32,985 nt of DNA, taken from the NCBI GenBank assembly GCA_964569295.1, contig CAZMVU010000030.1, positions 1-32,985 on the forward strand, given 5' to 3'. Each line of letters starts with the position of its first letter. Position 1 is the stretch's first letter. The notes under the pieces are model-generated. The model was given only the letters and a program-made list of their open reading frames with translations. It was not told the DNA's origin and ran no database searches. This document shows, piece after piece, positions 14,243 to 21,872 of this stretch. The stretch comes from CAZMVU01 sp964569295 (GTDB lineage: Bacteria; Hydrogenedentota; Hydrogenedentia; Hydrogenedentales; JAGMZX01). A program made the translations under genes and the position numbers.

Positions 14243-17200
14243 ATGGCATTCCGCGCTGTGTTGGGAGCCGCATTGCTCTGCGCGGCGACGGCGGTTTCGC
14301 AGCATGCCTTTACGCCGGAGAAAGCCGGCGCGGTCTTTCGGGACGCGGCGATCGACGCCACACAACACGCGGTGTATTTCGCGGTGTACGACTTGGCGGC
14401 CGTATGGGCATACGATCCGGCCGGCCGGGACCGGATTGCGCGTATCCCGGTGGGCAGGGGCCCCGCCGCTCTGGCCATTGCCGCCGATGGGCGCTACCTC
14501 GCTTGCGCTAACCGCTTCGACAACACGGTAAGCATTGTCCTGCTCCCGGAGCACACCGTACATACCACGGTCGGCACCGGCAAAAGCCCGGGGGCCATCG
14601 CGGCCATGCCGGATGGGCGCTTCGCCGTGACGGCCACCTTTGGCGACACGGTGACAATCATCGCCCCAGCCACGGGCGAACAGGAAGAGTTGCCGTTCCC
14701 GCCCAAAGTTCCCACCGCTATCGCGGCGGGCGAGGAGGGGCTGGCCGTCGCCGGCCAGGCCGTGCCCGAAGTGCGCTTCTATCCGTACAGCGGCGGCGAA
14801 CCTGTTTCCATCGAGACCGATTCAGCACCCCGGTCCCTGGCGGCGCTGCCGGGGAACCGCTTTGCGTTGGCCACCGAAGACATGTTGCAAGTGGTGGCGG
14901 GCGCCACGGGCAAAGTGTTGCATGAGCAGTCGCTTGCCGTCCAGGATGTCGCGTGCGCCGCCGGCCGGTTGCTGGCACGCACAAACAGCGAGGTGCTGTG
15001 GCTGGCCGGCGACCTCGACCCGGTGGAACGCCTGCCCCTCGCCGTACCGGCGCCAGTTCTCGCCGCCGGCGGCGGTATCACGGTGGCCATTGCGCCGGCG
15101 GCGCGTCAATGGCACATACACAACCCTGCCGGGCACACCTATACGGCCCGCACAGCAGAGGACAGCGGCGGCGCACCACCCCCGCCCCCCATCCTGCCAT
15201 CACCGGCGCGAAGCGCAGCGGGGGCACCCAGCAAAGACGACACGTTGCGCATTGTCGATGCGGAACCCGCCGGGACAGAGCCGTTAGCGGACCCGGCGCT
15301 GGCGGATTCTCCGGCGCAGGAACCGCCTGCAGAAGAGGATACGCGTGAACCGCAGCGCGAGGCGGCCCCTGCCGATGGCATCCCTGACACAGAACCGGCA
15401 GCAGTACCGGCGGACAGCGCCAGCAAGGCGCAGGAAGCGCCCGCCGCGCCGGCCCCCCCGGCCCCCCCGGCCGATGCACCGAGGTCTGTCGGGCCGGTTA
15501 TCCGGGTGCCGGAAACGCCGCTGGCTCCTTCCAGCATCACGCAGACGAGGGAACCTGCGCAGCAAATGCCGCCCCCCCGGCTGGTCGAAGAAACGCGCGC
15601 ACCGCGCCTTGTGCGCCGTCCTTCGGCCATGCCTTTCCAGGCGCCGTCCGCGCCCTCGCTCGTCGATGCACTCGAAGCGGGGGGCAACTTCGGCCCGGCG
15701 GAAAGCCTTTTCCAGACCCCCGACTGGACGCAGCCCCTGCGCGATCTCGATGCGGATAACATGGGGGGGAGCCTCGATTCGGAAGTGGTCGAGGCAGAGG
15801 GCAATGTGCGTTTGCGCCTGGGCGAAACCAGGTTCCGGTCGGATACGTTTACCTTCAACCGCACCACGGGCGAGATGCATGCGCAGGGCAACGTCGTAAT
15901 GGAGCAGGGGCAAAGCGTACTCACGGCGGATGAGGTCTTCTACACCCTGCCCGCGAAAACGGCGGTGCCCACTCCCTATCCGCTCGTGAGTGAGACCGCC
16001 CAGGAACAGGCGAAACGCCGGTTGTCGTTGGGAACCCTCGAGGCGGTGAATGTGCGGATCATCGAGCCTGACCGCGAGATCGAGAGCGCTTTGGTGGATT
16101 ACGACGCCCTGTCGGATACGGGCGAAATCACCGGAATCAAAGGGTGGAACGATCCGTTTTACTTTGCAGCGGAACGGATAAAAATGACGGGGCCGGGCGA
16201 GTTTACCGGAGAAGAGGTGTGGGTGACTACCTGCGAATCCGACCCCGCCCCGTATCGCATCCGCATAACCGAGCTTCGCGTCGAAGACGGCGAGCCAGTC
16301 TACGGCAAACACGCCCGTCTGCAAATACGCAATGTGGACACGCCAATCTACGTGCCCCTATGGAGCCGCGAAGAAGACGCGAAATATCCCTGGGCCGCCG
16401 ACTTCGACAGCGGGCGCCAGGCGAATCTGGGAATGTTTATGAATGTGGGGCAGCGCTTTCATTTTACGCCGGAGATTTCCGCAGGCCCCCGGCTCTATGT
16501 AACCCAGGACGCGGGGATCGGTCTCGGCGGCGATGCGGTCTACGATTTTATGTCGAAGCCCGCTTCGCCCCTGTACCGCACGGAGGGGGAAATCCACGGG
16601 CTGTATACCACCGAAGAACGCGGCTATATCCACTGGTACAACCGCTACGAGCCGCGCCAAGACCTGGTCGTGCGTATGCAGGCGGAGCAGTGGGAAGACG
16701 AAGACTTCTACAAGGATTTCTATTACGATCGTTTCCAGGACCGCACCGAGCCGCGCACTTTCGCCCATGTGACCTACAGCAAGCCCGGCTATATCGCCGC
16801 CGGCACCATGCGGCTCAACACCCATAACTGGATGGCCGATACCGAGCGTCTGCCGGAAGGCACCTTCCGTCTGCTCGATCGGGAGGTGATCCCCCGCACC
16901 TACCTTAGCTTCGATAGCGCCACGGGCTACCTCGACCGCCAACCGCAGGGGGATTATGGCATGCGTTCGGTCCATGTGGCCCGCCTGACCTATGACCTCG
17001 ATCTCAGCGAGGCGATCGCGGTTACCCCCTTCTACGAGCTGGATACCACGTGGTACGCCCGCAAGCGCGCGGATGACTCGGCCGCTTTCCGCGTGGGAAA
17101 CACCGTCGGTATCACCGGGCAAACACGCTTCCACAAGCGCTATGACGGATTCCTGGGCTTCAGTGGTTTCAAGCATGTCGTTGTGCCGTCCATCACCTAT

Positions 17201-17941
17201 TCCTACCGCCCGGAGCCCACGCTGGACGCGGACGACACCCCTATTTTCGACACCTTCGACACGAATTTCGGGCGCAGCCGTATCGAATCCAAGCTGGATA
17301 ATGTCATCTATGGCAAGGATGAGGCATCGGGGCAGGTATGGCCTGTGGGGCGGTTGACGCTCTACCAGGGCAACGACTTCTGGAGCGAGTTCAGCAAGAC
17401 AGAGGACTACGAGATCGAGCTGGACTTGCGCCCCCGCCCATGGTGGGGCCTGCTGATCATGGGAGAGCGCCATGAGGTCATCGGCGATACGGAGGTGGAC
17501 AATCCGCAGCCGGATGGGAATGTCGACCCCGACCAGCTGGACGGGCTTTTCGAGAGTCCCTTCACGCTCGATTCCGCACGCCGGCTCAATGCCGCTTTCG
17601 GCGACTTTAACCGTCTGCTCGCACAACTCTACTACAACGATGAAATGGTAGATGGACGCCTGCAGGGGCGGCTCGGCTTCAGCTTCACGGAAACGCGGGG
17701 CACGGTGTTCAACCGGGAAATTCTCTATGGACTGGGCTACCAGGTCAGCGAAAAGTGGGGACTCGGTTTCGAGCAGCGCTACGATTTTGAGGACCGCAGC
17801 ATACGCAGTCAGTCCTATGAGGTACGCCGCCACTGGAGTTGCTGGGATTCGGCGTTACGCGTGCGTGACCGTGAATCGGGCACGGATATTGACCTCGAAA
17901 TTAGCATCTCGGCATTCCCCGGCAGCCGGGTAACCTTATGA
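14243..17941 (+). CDS. lptD: LptD-like LPS-assembly outer-membrane protein with N-terminal beta-propeller
   Basis: A 1232-residue fusion. Residues 1-20 are a signal peptide. About 30-300 form a YVTN/YncE-like beta-propeller with repeating blade motifs such as RIPVGRGPAALAIAADGRYLACAN and VGTGKSPGAIAAMPDGRFAVTATF. About 305-490 are a Pro/Ala/Glu-rich linker with several C7 runs. About 500-575 are an OstA/LptA-like beta-jellyroll (VVEAEGNVRLRLGETRFRSD, MHAQGNVVMEQGQSVLTADE). The rest is the LptD barrel, including the family motif VTTCESDPAPY and RNVDTPIYVPLW. Known LptD inserts LPS into the outer leaflet, with LptE in its barrel. The propeller fusion is not part of the usual architecture, and ordinary LptD is ~750-900 residues. 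AAGGGGA (14228-14234) precedes ATG 14243. The stop overlaps the M20 gene. The terminal residue is Leu, not the usual aromatic. Confidence 0.85.
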   Translation: MAFRAVLGAALLCAATAVSQHAFTPEKAGAVFRDAAIDATQHAVYFAVYDLAAVWAYDPAGRDRIARIPVGRGPAALAIAADGRYLACANRFDNTVSIVLLPEHTVHTTVGTGKSPGAIAAMPDGRFAVTATFGDTVTIIAPATGEQEELPFPPKVPTAIAAGEEGLAVAGQAVPEVRFYPYSGGEPVSIETDSAPRSLAALPGNRFALATEDMLQVVAGATGKVLHEQSLAVQDVACAAGRLLARTNSEVLWLAGDLDPVERLPLAVPAPVLAAGGGITVAIAPAARQWHIHNPAGHTYTARTAEDSGGAPPPPPILPSPARSAAGAPSKDDTLRIVDAEPAGTEPLADPALADSPAQEPPAEEDTREPQREAAPADGIPDTEPAAVPADSASKAQEAPAAPAPPAPPADAPRSVGPVIRVPETPLAPSSITQTREPAQQMPPPRLVEETRAPRLVRRPSAMPFQAPSAPSLVDALEAGGNFGPAESLFQTPDWTQPLRDLDADNMGGSLDSEVVEAEGNVRLRLGETRFRSDTFTFNRTTGEMHAQGNVVMEQGQSVLTADEVFYTLPAKTAVPTPYPLVSETAQEQAKRRLSLGTLEAVNVRIIEPDREIESALVDYDALSDTGEITGIKGWNDPFYFAAERIKMTGPGEFTGEEVWVTTCESDPAPYRIRITELRVEDGEPVYGKHARLQIRNVDTPIYVPLWSREEDAKYPWAADFDSGRQANLGMFMNVGQRFHFTPEISAGPRLYVTQDAGIGLGGDAVYDFMSKPASPLYRTEGEIHGLYTTEERGYIHWYNRYEPRQDLVVRMQAEQWEDEDFYKDFYYDRFQDRTEPRTFAHVTYSKPGYIAAGTMRLNTHNWMADTERLPEGTFRLLDREVIPRTYLSFDSATGYLDRQPQGDYGMRSVHVARLTYDLDLSEAIAVTPFYELDTTWYARKRADDSAAFRVGNTVGITGQTRFHKRYDGFLGFSGFKHVVVPSITYSYRPEPTLDADDTPIFDTFDTNFGRSRIESKLDNVIYGKDEASGQVWPVGRLTLYQGNDFWSEFSKTEDYEIELDLRPRPWWGLLIMGERHEVIGDTEVDNPQPDGNVDPDQLDGLFESPFTLDSARRLNAAFGDFNRLLAQLYYNDEMVDGRLQGRLGFSFTETRGTVFNREILYGLGYQVSEKWGLGFEQRYDFEDRSIRSQSYEVRRHWSCWDSALRVRDRESGTDIDLEISISAFPGSRVTL

Positions 17942-19155
17942 TTGAGCGCATGAACCAATCTATTCGTGACACTATCGCACAGGTTACGCCGGCCATACAG
18001 GACTTGCGCCACGATCTGCACCGTATTCCCGAGGCACGCTACGCGGAACATGACACCAGCGCGCGCATTGCCCGCTTTCTCGATGCCGCCAGGATACCCC
18101 ACCAGGCAGGCTATGCCGGCGGCACCGGTATCGTCGCGGAACTTGTGGGCGGCCGGCCGGGGCCCAGCGTGCTGCTTCGGGCCGACATGGACGCGCTCGA
18201 AATGCAGGAAGAAACCGGCGTGCCCTACGCTTCGGAGCGTCCCGGCTTCATGCACGCCTGCGGACACGACGGGCACATGGCGTGTCTGTGTGGGGTGGTC
18301 GAGGTACTGGCACGCCACCGCGAAATCCTCCATGGCACGGTGCGTTTTGTCTTCCAACCGGCGGAGGAACAGGGAGCGGGCGGCGAACGCATGGTGGCGG
18401 AAGGTGTGTGCGACGGGGTGTTGGCGGCGTTTGCATTGCATGGCTGGCCGGGACTCCCCGTGGGTACGGTGGGCATCCGGCCCGGCTGTGTGATGGCAAG
18501 CGCGGACTTTTTCCGCGTGGTTATTACGGGCGTGGCGGGCCATGGCGCGGACCCGGGCGCCTGTATCGACCCAGTATTCGTGGCCGCTCATGTGACCACC
18601 GCGCTCCAGGGCATTGTCAGCCGTGAACTCGACCCCTGGGCGCCGGGGGTGGTCACGGTGGCGCGTATTGCCGCGGGAACCACCTCGAATATCATCCCGG
18701 GCGAGGCCGTCATGGAAGGGACGTTCCGTGCGCTTACCCCGGAGGACCGGGTACATATTCGCGCCGCCATCGAGCGCATTACGTCGCACGTGGCACAGGC
18801 CCTGCGCGCTTCCGCCGAGGTCACCTTTGGCGAAGTGGGGTATCCGCCGCTGATAAACGATCCCGCGCTGGCTGCCTTTGCCCACGAGACACTCGCCGGC
18901 GAGTTCGGACCGGCGCATGTAGTCGCACCGGAACACGCCTATATGACGGCGGAAGACTTTGCCTTCTACACCCAGGTTGTCCCTGGCACGTTCCTTTTGC
19001 TCGGTGTCGATGGGCCGGATGAAGCGCGGCATGAGGCGCTGCATACACCCGGCTACGACTTCAATGATGACGCGATCTCCACTGGCATCACGGCGCTCGC
19101 CGCGCTGGCGCTGGCGACCATCGAGCGCGGCAAGGAGGATGCGACCCATGGCTAG
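17938..19155 (+). CDS. M20-family amidohydrolase (hippurate hydrolase / N-acyl amino acid deacylase type)
   Basis: A 405-residue metal-dependent amidohydrolase that probably removes an acyl group from an N-acyl amino acid or similar amide in the cytoplasm; no signal peptide is seen. Motifs are RHDLHRIPEARYAEHDTS at the N-terminus, LRADMDALEM, the metal-binding HACGHDGHMA (about 104-113), FQPAEEQGAGGERMV with the catalytic glutamate pair, a dimerisation domain starting ASADFFRVVITGVAGHGADP, NIIPGEAVMEGTFR, and MTAEDFAFY plus LHTPGYDFND near the C-terminus. This is the usual M20D layout and length. ATG overlaps the LptD stop (ATGA), an odd pairing with an LPS export gene. The substrate is unknown. 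Confidence 0.93.
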   Translation: MIERMNQSIRDTIAQVTPAIQDLRHDLHRIPEARYAEHDTSARIARFLDAARIPHQAGYAGGTGIVAELVGGRPGPSVLLRADMDALEMQEETGVPYASERPGFMHACGHDGHMACLCGVVEVLARHREILHGTVRFVFQPAEEQGAGGERMVAEGVCDGVLAAFALHGWPGLPVGTVGIRPGCVMASADFFRVVITGVAGHGADPGACIDPVFVAAHVTTALQGIVSRELDPWAPGVVTVARIAAGTTSNIIPGEAVMEGTFRALTPEDRVHIRAAIERITSHVAQALRASAEVTFGEVGYPPLINDPALAAFAHETLAGEFGPAHVVAPEHAYMTAEDFAFYTQVVPGTFLLLGVDGPDEARHEALHTPGYDFNDDAISTGITALAALALATIERGKEDATHG

Positions 19156-19531
19156 TGCGGCCCTATTCCTGCGCATTGGTGCGCTCCTCGGCGGCCTTGC
19201 GGTGGCGCTCGGGGCTTTTGGCGCCCACGGACTCAAGGAACGGATTGACGCCGAGATGCTCGCTGTCTTCGAAACGGGCGTGCGTTACCACTTCTACCAC
19301 GCCCTTGCGCTCATAGCGATAGCCGCCGGCAGCGCGGCCTTATGGGAAAGCCAGTGGACGGCGGCCGCGGCGTGGGCATGGTTCGCCGGCGTCATCATCT
19401 TCTCGGGAAGCTTGTACCTCCTCGTGGTGACCGGGACGCGCTGGCTCGGTGCGATTACGCCCATTGGCGGCGTTGCCTTCATTATCGGCTGGGTATGCCT
19501 TGGCATCGCCGCCGGCGCGCTGACGCGGTAG
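19148..19531 (+). CDS. DUF423 small integral membrane protein
   Basis: A 127-residue protein with four predicted transmembrane helices and the DUF423 hallmarks: LGAFGAHGLK near the N-terminus, the YHFYHALAL motif after the first loop, a FSGSLYLL helix, and a GAITPIGGVAFIIGW helix. The family is widespread (YwdK type) and its function is not established. AAGGAGG at 19132-19138 lies nine bases before ATG 19148, which overlaps the end of the M20 gene by 8 bp. ATG 19139 is also in frame but would sit on top of the ribosome site. Confidence 0.92.
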   Translation: MASAALFLRIGALLGGLAVALGAFGAHGLKERIDAEMLAVFETGVRYHFYHALALIAIAAGSAALWESQWTAAAAWAWFAGVIIFSGSLYLLVVTGTRWLGAITPIGGVAFIIGWVCLGIAAGALTR

Positions 19532-19536
19532 ATGTT

Positions 19537-19600
19537 AAAGTACCAGAAAGTACCAGGGACAGACTACGAAGTAGCAAACGGGTCTGTCCCTGAAACTTTC
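19537..19600. repeat. Long near-perfect hairpin with GGGACAGAC arms, preceded by a tandem 10-mer
   Basis: AAAGTACCAG occurs twice in tandem (19537-19546, 19547-19556). CAGGGACAGAC (19554-19564) is the exact reverse complement of GTCTGTCCCTG (19582-19592). After a 2-nt internal loop on each side, GAAAGT (19546-19551) pairs with ACTTTC (19595-19600). Seventeen base pairs flank a 17-nt loop that itself contains TAC-GAA-GTA. This is typical of a REP/BIME-like palindrome and lies just after the DUF423 gene. Confidence 0.85.
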
Positions 19601-19642
19601 ATCTCCTGGCCGGCAAAGATGTTTGGAGCGGTGAAGGAAATA

Positions 19643-19669
19643 GACAGGATTGACAGGATGGACAAGATG
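19643..19669 (+). repeat. Three tandem 9-mers (GACAGGATT type)
   Basis: GACAGGATT, GACAGGATG and GACAAGATG follow each other directly at 19643, 19652 and 19661. Short arrays of this sequence type recur in intergenic DNA of unrelated bacteria; the function is unknown. Confidence 0.8.
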
Positions 19670-19733
19670 AAGAAAAACTTATGAATCACCACTGCTGTCC
19701 AATACAATTTCGCGGTAACCGTTGCAGAATCCA

Positions 19734-19845
19734 AACAGACCGTCATTCCCGCGCAGGTGGGAATCGCAACAGACCGTCATTCCCGCGCAAGCGGGAATCC
19801 AGGGGTAGTCCACTGCCGCACCTACGCCGCCTACCCGTCATTCCC
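19734..19845 (+). repeat. dRS3-like palindromes ATTCCC-N8-GGGAAT (two full, one half)
   Basis: AACAGACCGTCATTCCCGCGCA is duplicated at 19734-19755 and 19768-19789. In each copy ATTCCC pairs with GGGAAT over an 8-nt spacer (19745-19764 and 19779-19798). A third CGTCATTCCCGCG (from 19837) lacks the right arm. The form matches the dRS3 repeat consensus known from Neisseria, where such repeats serve as integration sites for filamentous phage. That role is not shown here. Confidence 0.85.
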
Positions 19846-19849
19846 GCGT

Positions 19850-19867
19850 GGGCTGTCCCCCATTTTC
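19850..19867 (+). repeat. GGGCTGTCCCC arm, left of the voltage-sensor gene
   Basis: GGGCTGTCCCCCATTTTC matches, at 15 of 18 positions, the reverse complement of 21270-21287 on the far side of the voltage-sensor gene. The shared core GGGCTGTCCCC also resembles the GTCTGTCCC arm of the hairpin at 19582. Confidence 0.5.
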
Positions 19868-19886
19868 CGAGCCGCGCGACTTTTGT

Positions 19887-20125
19887 CCGCCCTGTCCTTA
19901 AAGGGCGGTACAGATAATCTGCACGACTATACAGCGGAGCTTTGTCACGCGCTTTCAGCGCTAAGAGTCTTATTGGGAACGTTTTCCCAAGGCGTTGCCC
20001 TGGGCTATCTTGTAATTGGCCTTTCAGGCCGCCGGAGTCCACGACTTGCGGCATTTCCCTGGGGATTTCGGCTTGCGGGGACGCTCGCCCTCCCTGTAGA
20101 CAACAACCTGCCCTTTCTTCAGGGC
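19887..20125 (+). repeat. Array of short hairpins, two sharing a CT-TTC-AG apex
   Basis: Perfect stems are seen at 19887-19908 (CCGCCCT/AGGGCGG), 19949-19961 (GCGCT-TTC-AGCGC), 19973-19990 (TTGGGAA-CGTT-TTCCCAA), 20018-20030 (GGCCT-TTC-AGGCC) and 20110-20125 (GCCCT-TTCTTC-AGGGC). Different stem bases with the same apex suggest selection on structure. The unit could be a miniature mobile element or a structured RNA leader of the downstream gene. Confidence 0.6.
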
Positions 20126-20269
20126 CAACGGCCTGTCCCATACCAGCCTGGCCGCAGGCCCAGGTCATCCCTCCCACGCCGGGCGAAAGATTTGCCTGAC
20201 CCGTGGTATGTAGGCCACAATGTCCCCGAGGTTATAGGGTGCGATTCGCCTTGATGCTAGGGGGCAAAC

Positions 20270-21196
20270 ATGCAACCAGAAACAATGCCGGAGCCGATCA
20301 CCATGGCCGCACGGGTCGAGCGCGCCACGACAGGCGTGATGGTGCTCTTGTCACTGTTCTTCCTGGTCATGCTGGCGGGGGTACTGCCGCAATCGGCCGG
20401 GCAGGGCACGGCGGACCCGTTGTATCTGGCGCTGCGGCTTTTGTGGTTGTTTGTGGCTGTGTGGGCCGTGTTTGTGGCGGAATTTGTCGTGCTCTCGCTG
20501 CTGTACGGGCGTGCGCGCGGCTGGAAACGCCATCTCTTCGCCTTTTTTGCCGCCTTGGTCCCCCCGCTGCGGCCGAGTGTACCGCCCGCGTTCGCGCCGA
20601 ACCATGTTTGGGTACCGTTTATCGGCTGGCATAAGGCGGACAAGTCGTTCGAGCAGCGCCTCGAGCAGCAGTTCAGCGGGCCCATGACGGTGGTCGCGCT
20701 CATGATCCTGCCCATTCTGGCGATCGAGTTCCTTTGGAGCGAAACCCTGCACCAGAATATCGTGCTGCTGGGTCTGGTGGAAGTGGGCACCCGCCTCATC
20801 TGGCTGGCATTCGCGATCGAGTTTTTCGTCATGGTGGCGGTTGCGCGGAAGAAGGTGGCCTATTGCACCGCACACTGGATTGACCTGCTGATCATTGTGC
20901 TGCCGCTGGTGGCGTTCCTGCGCGTGTTGCGGCTGGCACGGCTCGGGCGTTTGGGCCGGTTACAGCGCATGTCACGGGTATACCGGATGCGGGGCATTTT
21001 CTACCGGCTCATGCGTGCAACGGTACTGCTTAACCTGATCGTGCGCACGAACGACCGTCTGCGCCGGAAGCGGATCGAGTTCCTGCAGAAGAAACTCCTG
21101 CGGTTGGAAGAACAGATGCGCGCGGTACGCCAAGAAATCGAGGATCTCGAATGCGTGGACGCCGGGCGCACGCTAGATCGCCAGGAACAGGAGTAG
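20270..21196 (+). CDS. Voltage-sensor-domain membrane protein with C-terminal coiled coil, no pore
   Basis: A 308-residue protein with two N-terminal hydrophobic segments (about 20-40 and 50-78), then a four-helix unit like the S1-S4 voltage sensor of ion channels. S1 is near 137-156, S2 near 163-190 with acidic residues, and S3 near 203-217 begins HWIDLLIIVLP with the conserved Asp. S4 carries six arginines at perfect three-residue spacing: R218, R221, R224, R227, R230 and R233. No S5-pore-S6 and no TVGYG-like filter follow; instead residues about 258-298 form a charged coiled coil. The layout resembles voltage-gated proton channels (VSD plus coiled coil), but ion conduction is inference. 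AGGGGG at 20259-20264 supports ATG 20270. It sits alone between the repeat island and a convergent gene. Confidence 0.8.
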   Translation: MQPETMPEPITMAARVERATTGVMVLLSLFFLVMLAGVLPQSAGQGTADPLYLALRLLWLFVAVWAVFVAEFVVLSLLYGRARGWKRHLFAFFAALVPPLRPSVPPAFAPNHVWVPFIGWHKADKSFEQRLEQQFSGPMTVVALMILPILAIEFLWSETLHQNIVLLGLVEVGTRLIWLAFAIEFFVMVAVARKKVAYCTAHWIDLLIIVLPLVAFLRVLRLARLGRLGRLQRMSRVYRMRGIFYRLMRATVLLNLIVRTNDRLRRKRIEFLQKKLLRLEEQMRAVRQEIEDLECVDAGRTLDRQEQE

Positions 21197-21223
21197 GCGC
21201 CCAAGCACGGTGCGTCTTCGGAT

Positions 21224-21256
21224 GCTCAGCGCGCAGCAACTGCCGGTTGGCTGAGC
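21224..21256. terminator. Inverted repeat between convergent genes
   Basis: GCTCAGC (21224-21230) pairs with GCTGAGC (21250-21256), and CAAC/GTTG inside can extend the stem. It lies between the 3' ends of the voltage-sensor and cyclic-nucleotide genes, where a bidirectional terminator would be expected. No T-run follows, so it is only a candidate. Confidence 0.3.
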
Positions 21257-21269
21257 GCGTCATGCGGCC

Positions 21270-21287
21270 GAAATCAGGGGACAGCCC
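21270..21287 (-). repeat. GGGCTGTCCCC arm, right of the voltage-sensor gene
   Basis: The reverse complement reads GGGCTGTCCCCTGATTTC, matching 15 of 18 bases of 19850-19867 in inverted orientation. The pair brackets the hairpin array and the voltage-sensor gene. Confidence 0.5.
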
Positions 21288-21343
21288 GGGTGAAGACCAG
21301 AGGTAGGCCGGTTTGCTCAGCCGCGGTTGGCTATCTGTTTGCT

Positions 21344-21829
21344 TCAGGAGATTCCGGCCTGCTTGAGCAGCTTGTGAAGCCGCGTGTTCTCCTTGTTGGC
21401 GCCCTCGAGCCGTTCACTGATCACGTGGATGATATTGAGCAGCAGGCGCACCGCCACGTGCTTGTCCAGGATTTCGTTCATACGCTTTTCTTCCAAAGTG
21501 AACACTCGGCACTCGGTGATAGCCGTGGCGGTTGCGGTGCGGGGTTTCCGGTTGAGCACGGCCATCTCGCCGAAGGCGTCGCCCACGTGGCACGTGGCGA
21601 TGAACTCGTTCTTATGGTAGATGGCGACCTTCCCGCTCAGTACGACGAAAAGGTTTGTGCCCAGCATGCCCTCATGGAAGATGGTGGTGTTGGCGCGAAA
21701 ATACAGTTCCTGGCCGCAATGTAGAATGAACGCGACTTCTTCCGGCTCGAGTCCTTGGAAGATTTTCACCTTTTTTGCATAACGGCGAAACTTGGCAAGA
21801 TCATGCATACCCGGCTCCTGGTTGTCCAT
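21344..21829 (-). CDS. Cyclic-nucleotide-binding domain protein
   Basis: A 161-residue single-domain protein of the Crp/PKA-regulatory fold without a DNA-binding or kinase part. The beta-roll begins near residue 22 (FQGLEPEEVAFILHCGQELYF). The FHEGMLGTNLFVVLSGKVAIY strands and the phosphate-binding cassette FGEMAVLNRKPRTATA follow, with Glu and Arg in the expected places for binding cAMP or cGMP. The C-terminal helix (LLNIIHVISERLEGANKENTRLHKLL) looks like a coiled-coil interaction segment. GGAG lies before ATG 21829; ATG at residue 8 is an alternative. It begins 43 bp after the dxs stop on the same strand, so cotranscription is likely. Stand-alone CNB proteins usually act by protein contact; the partner is unknown. 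Confidence 0.9.
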   Translation of the reverse strand: MDNQEPGMHDLAKFRRYAKKVKIFQGLEPEEVAFILHCGQELYFRANTTIFHEGMLGTNLFVVLSGKVAIYHKNEFIATCHVGDAFGEMAVLNRKPRTATATAITECRVFTLEEKRMNEILDKHVAVRLLLNIIHVISERLEGANKENTRLHKLLKQAGIS

Positions 21830-21872
21830 TCTACTGCTCCAGGGAAGCGGCGGCGGCGCTTCTCACGCGTGC

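Larger units (their letters stand above)
19532..20258. other. Repeat-rich stretch with no credible gene
   Basis: This gap before the voltage-sensor gene holds a tandem 10-mer, a long hairpin, a 9-bp triplicate, two ATTCCC-N8-GGGAAT palindromes and a set of short hairpins, each listed separately. Frames crossing it translate repeats rather than protein: one minus frame gives ILSILSILS from the 9-mers, and a plus frame from 19757 reads through every hairpin. It looks like a landing zone for REP-like or other miniature elements. Confidence 0.75.

Noticed and set aside
19564..19746. Minus frame giving KFFFILSILSILSIS
   Set aside because: The hydrophobic look comes from the three tandem 9-mers, not from a protein.
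19643..19798. CRISPR-like look of the spaced repeats
   Set aside because: Repeats are of different kinds, too few and irregularly spaced, with no cas genes.
19757..20254. 165-codon plus frame through the repeat island
   Set aside because: It translates the palindromes and hairpins; residues such as LSGRRSPRLAAF come from repeat DNA and there is no ribosome site.
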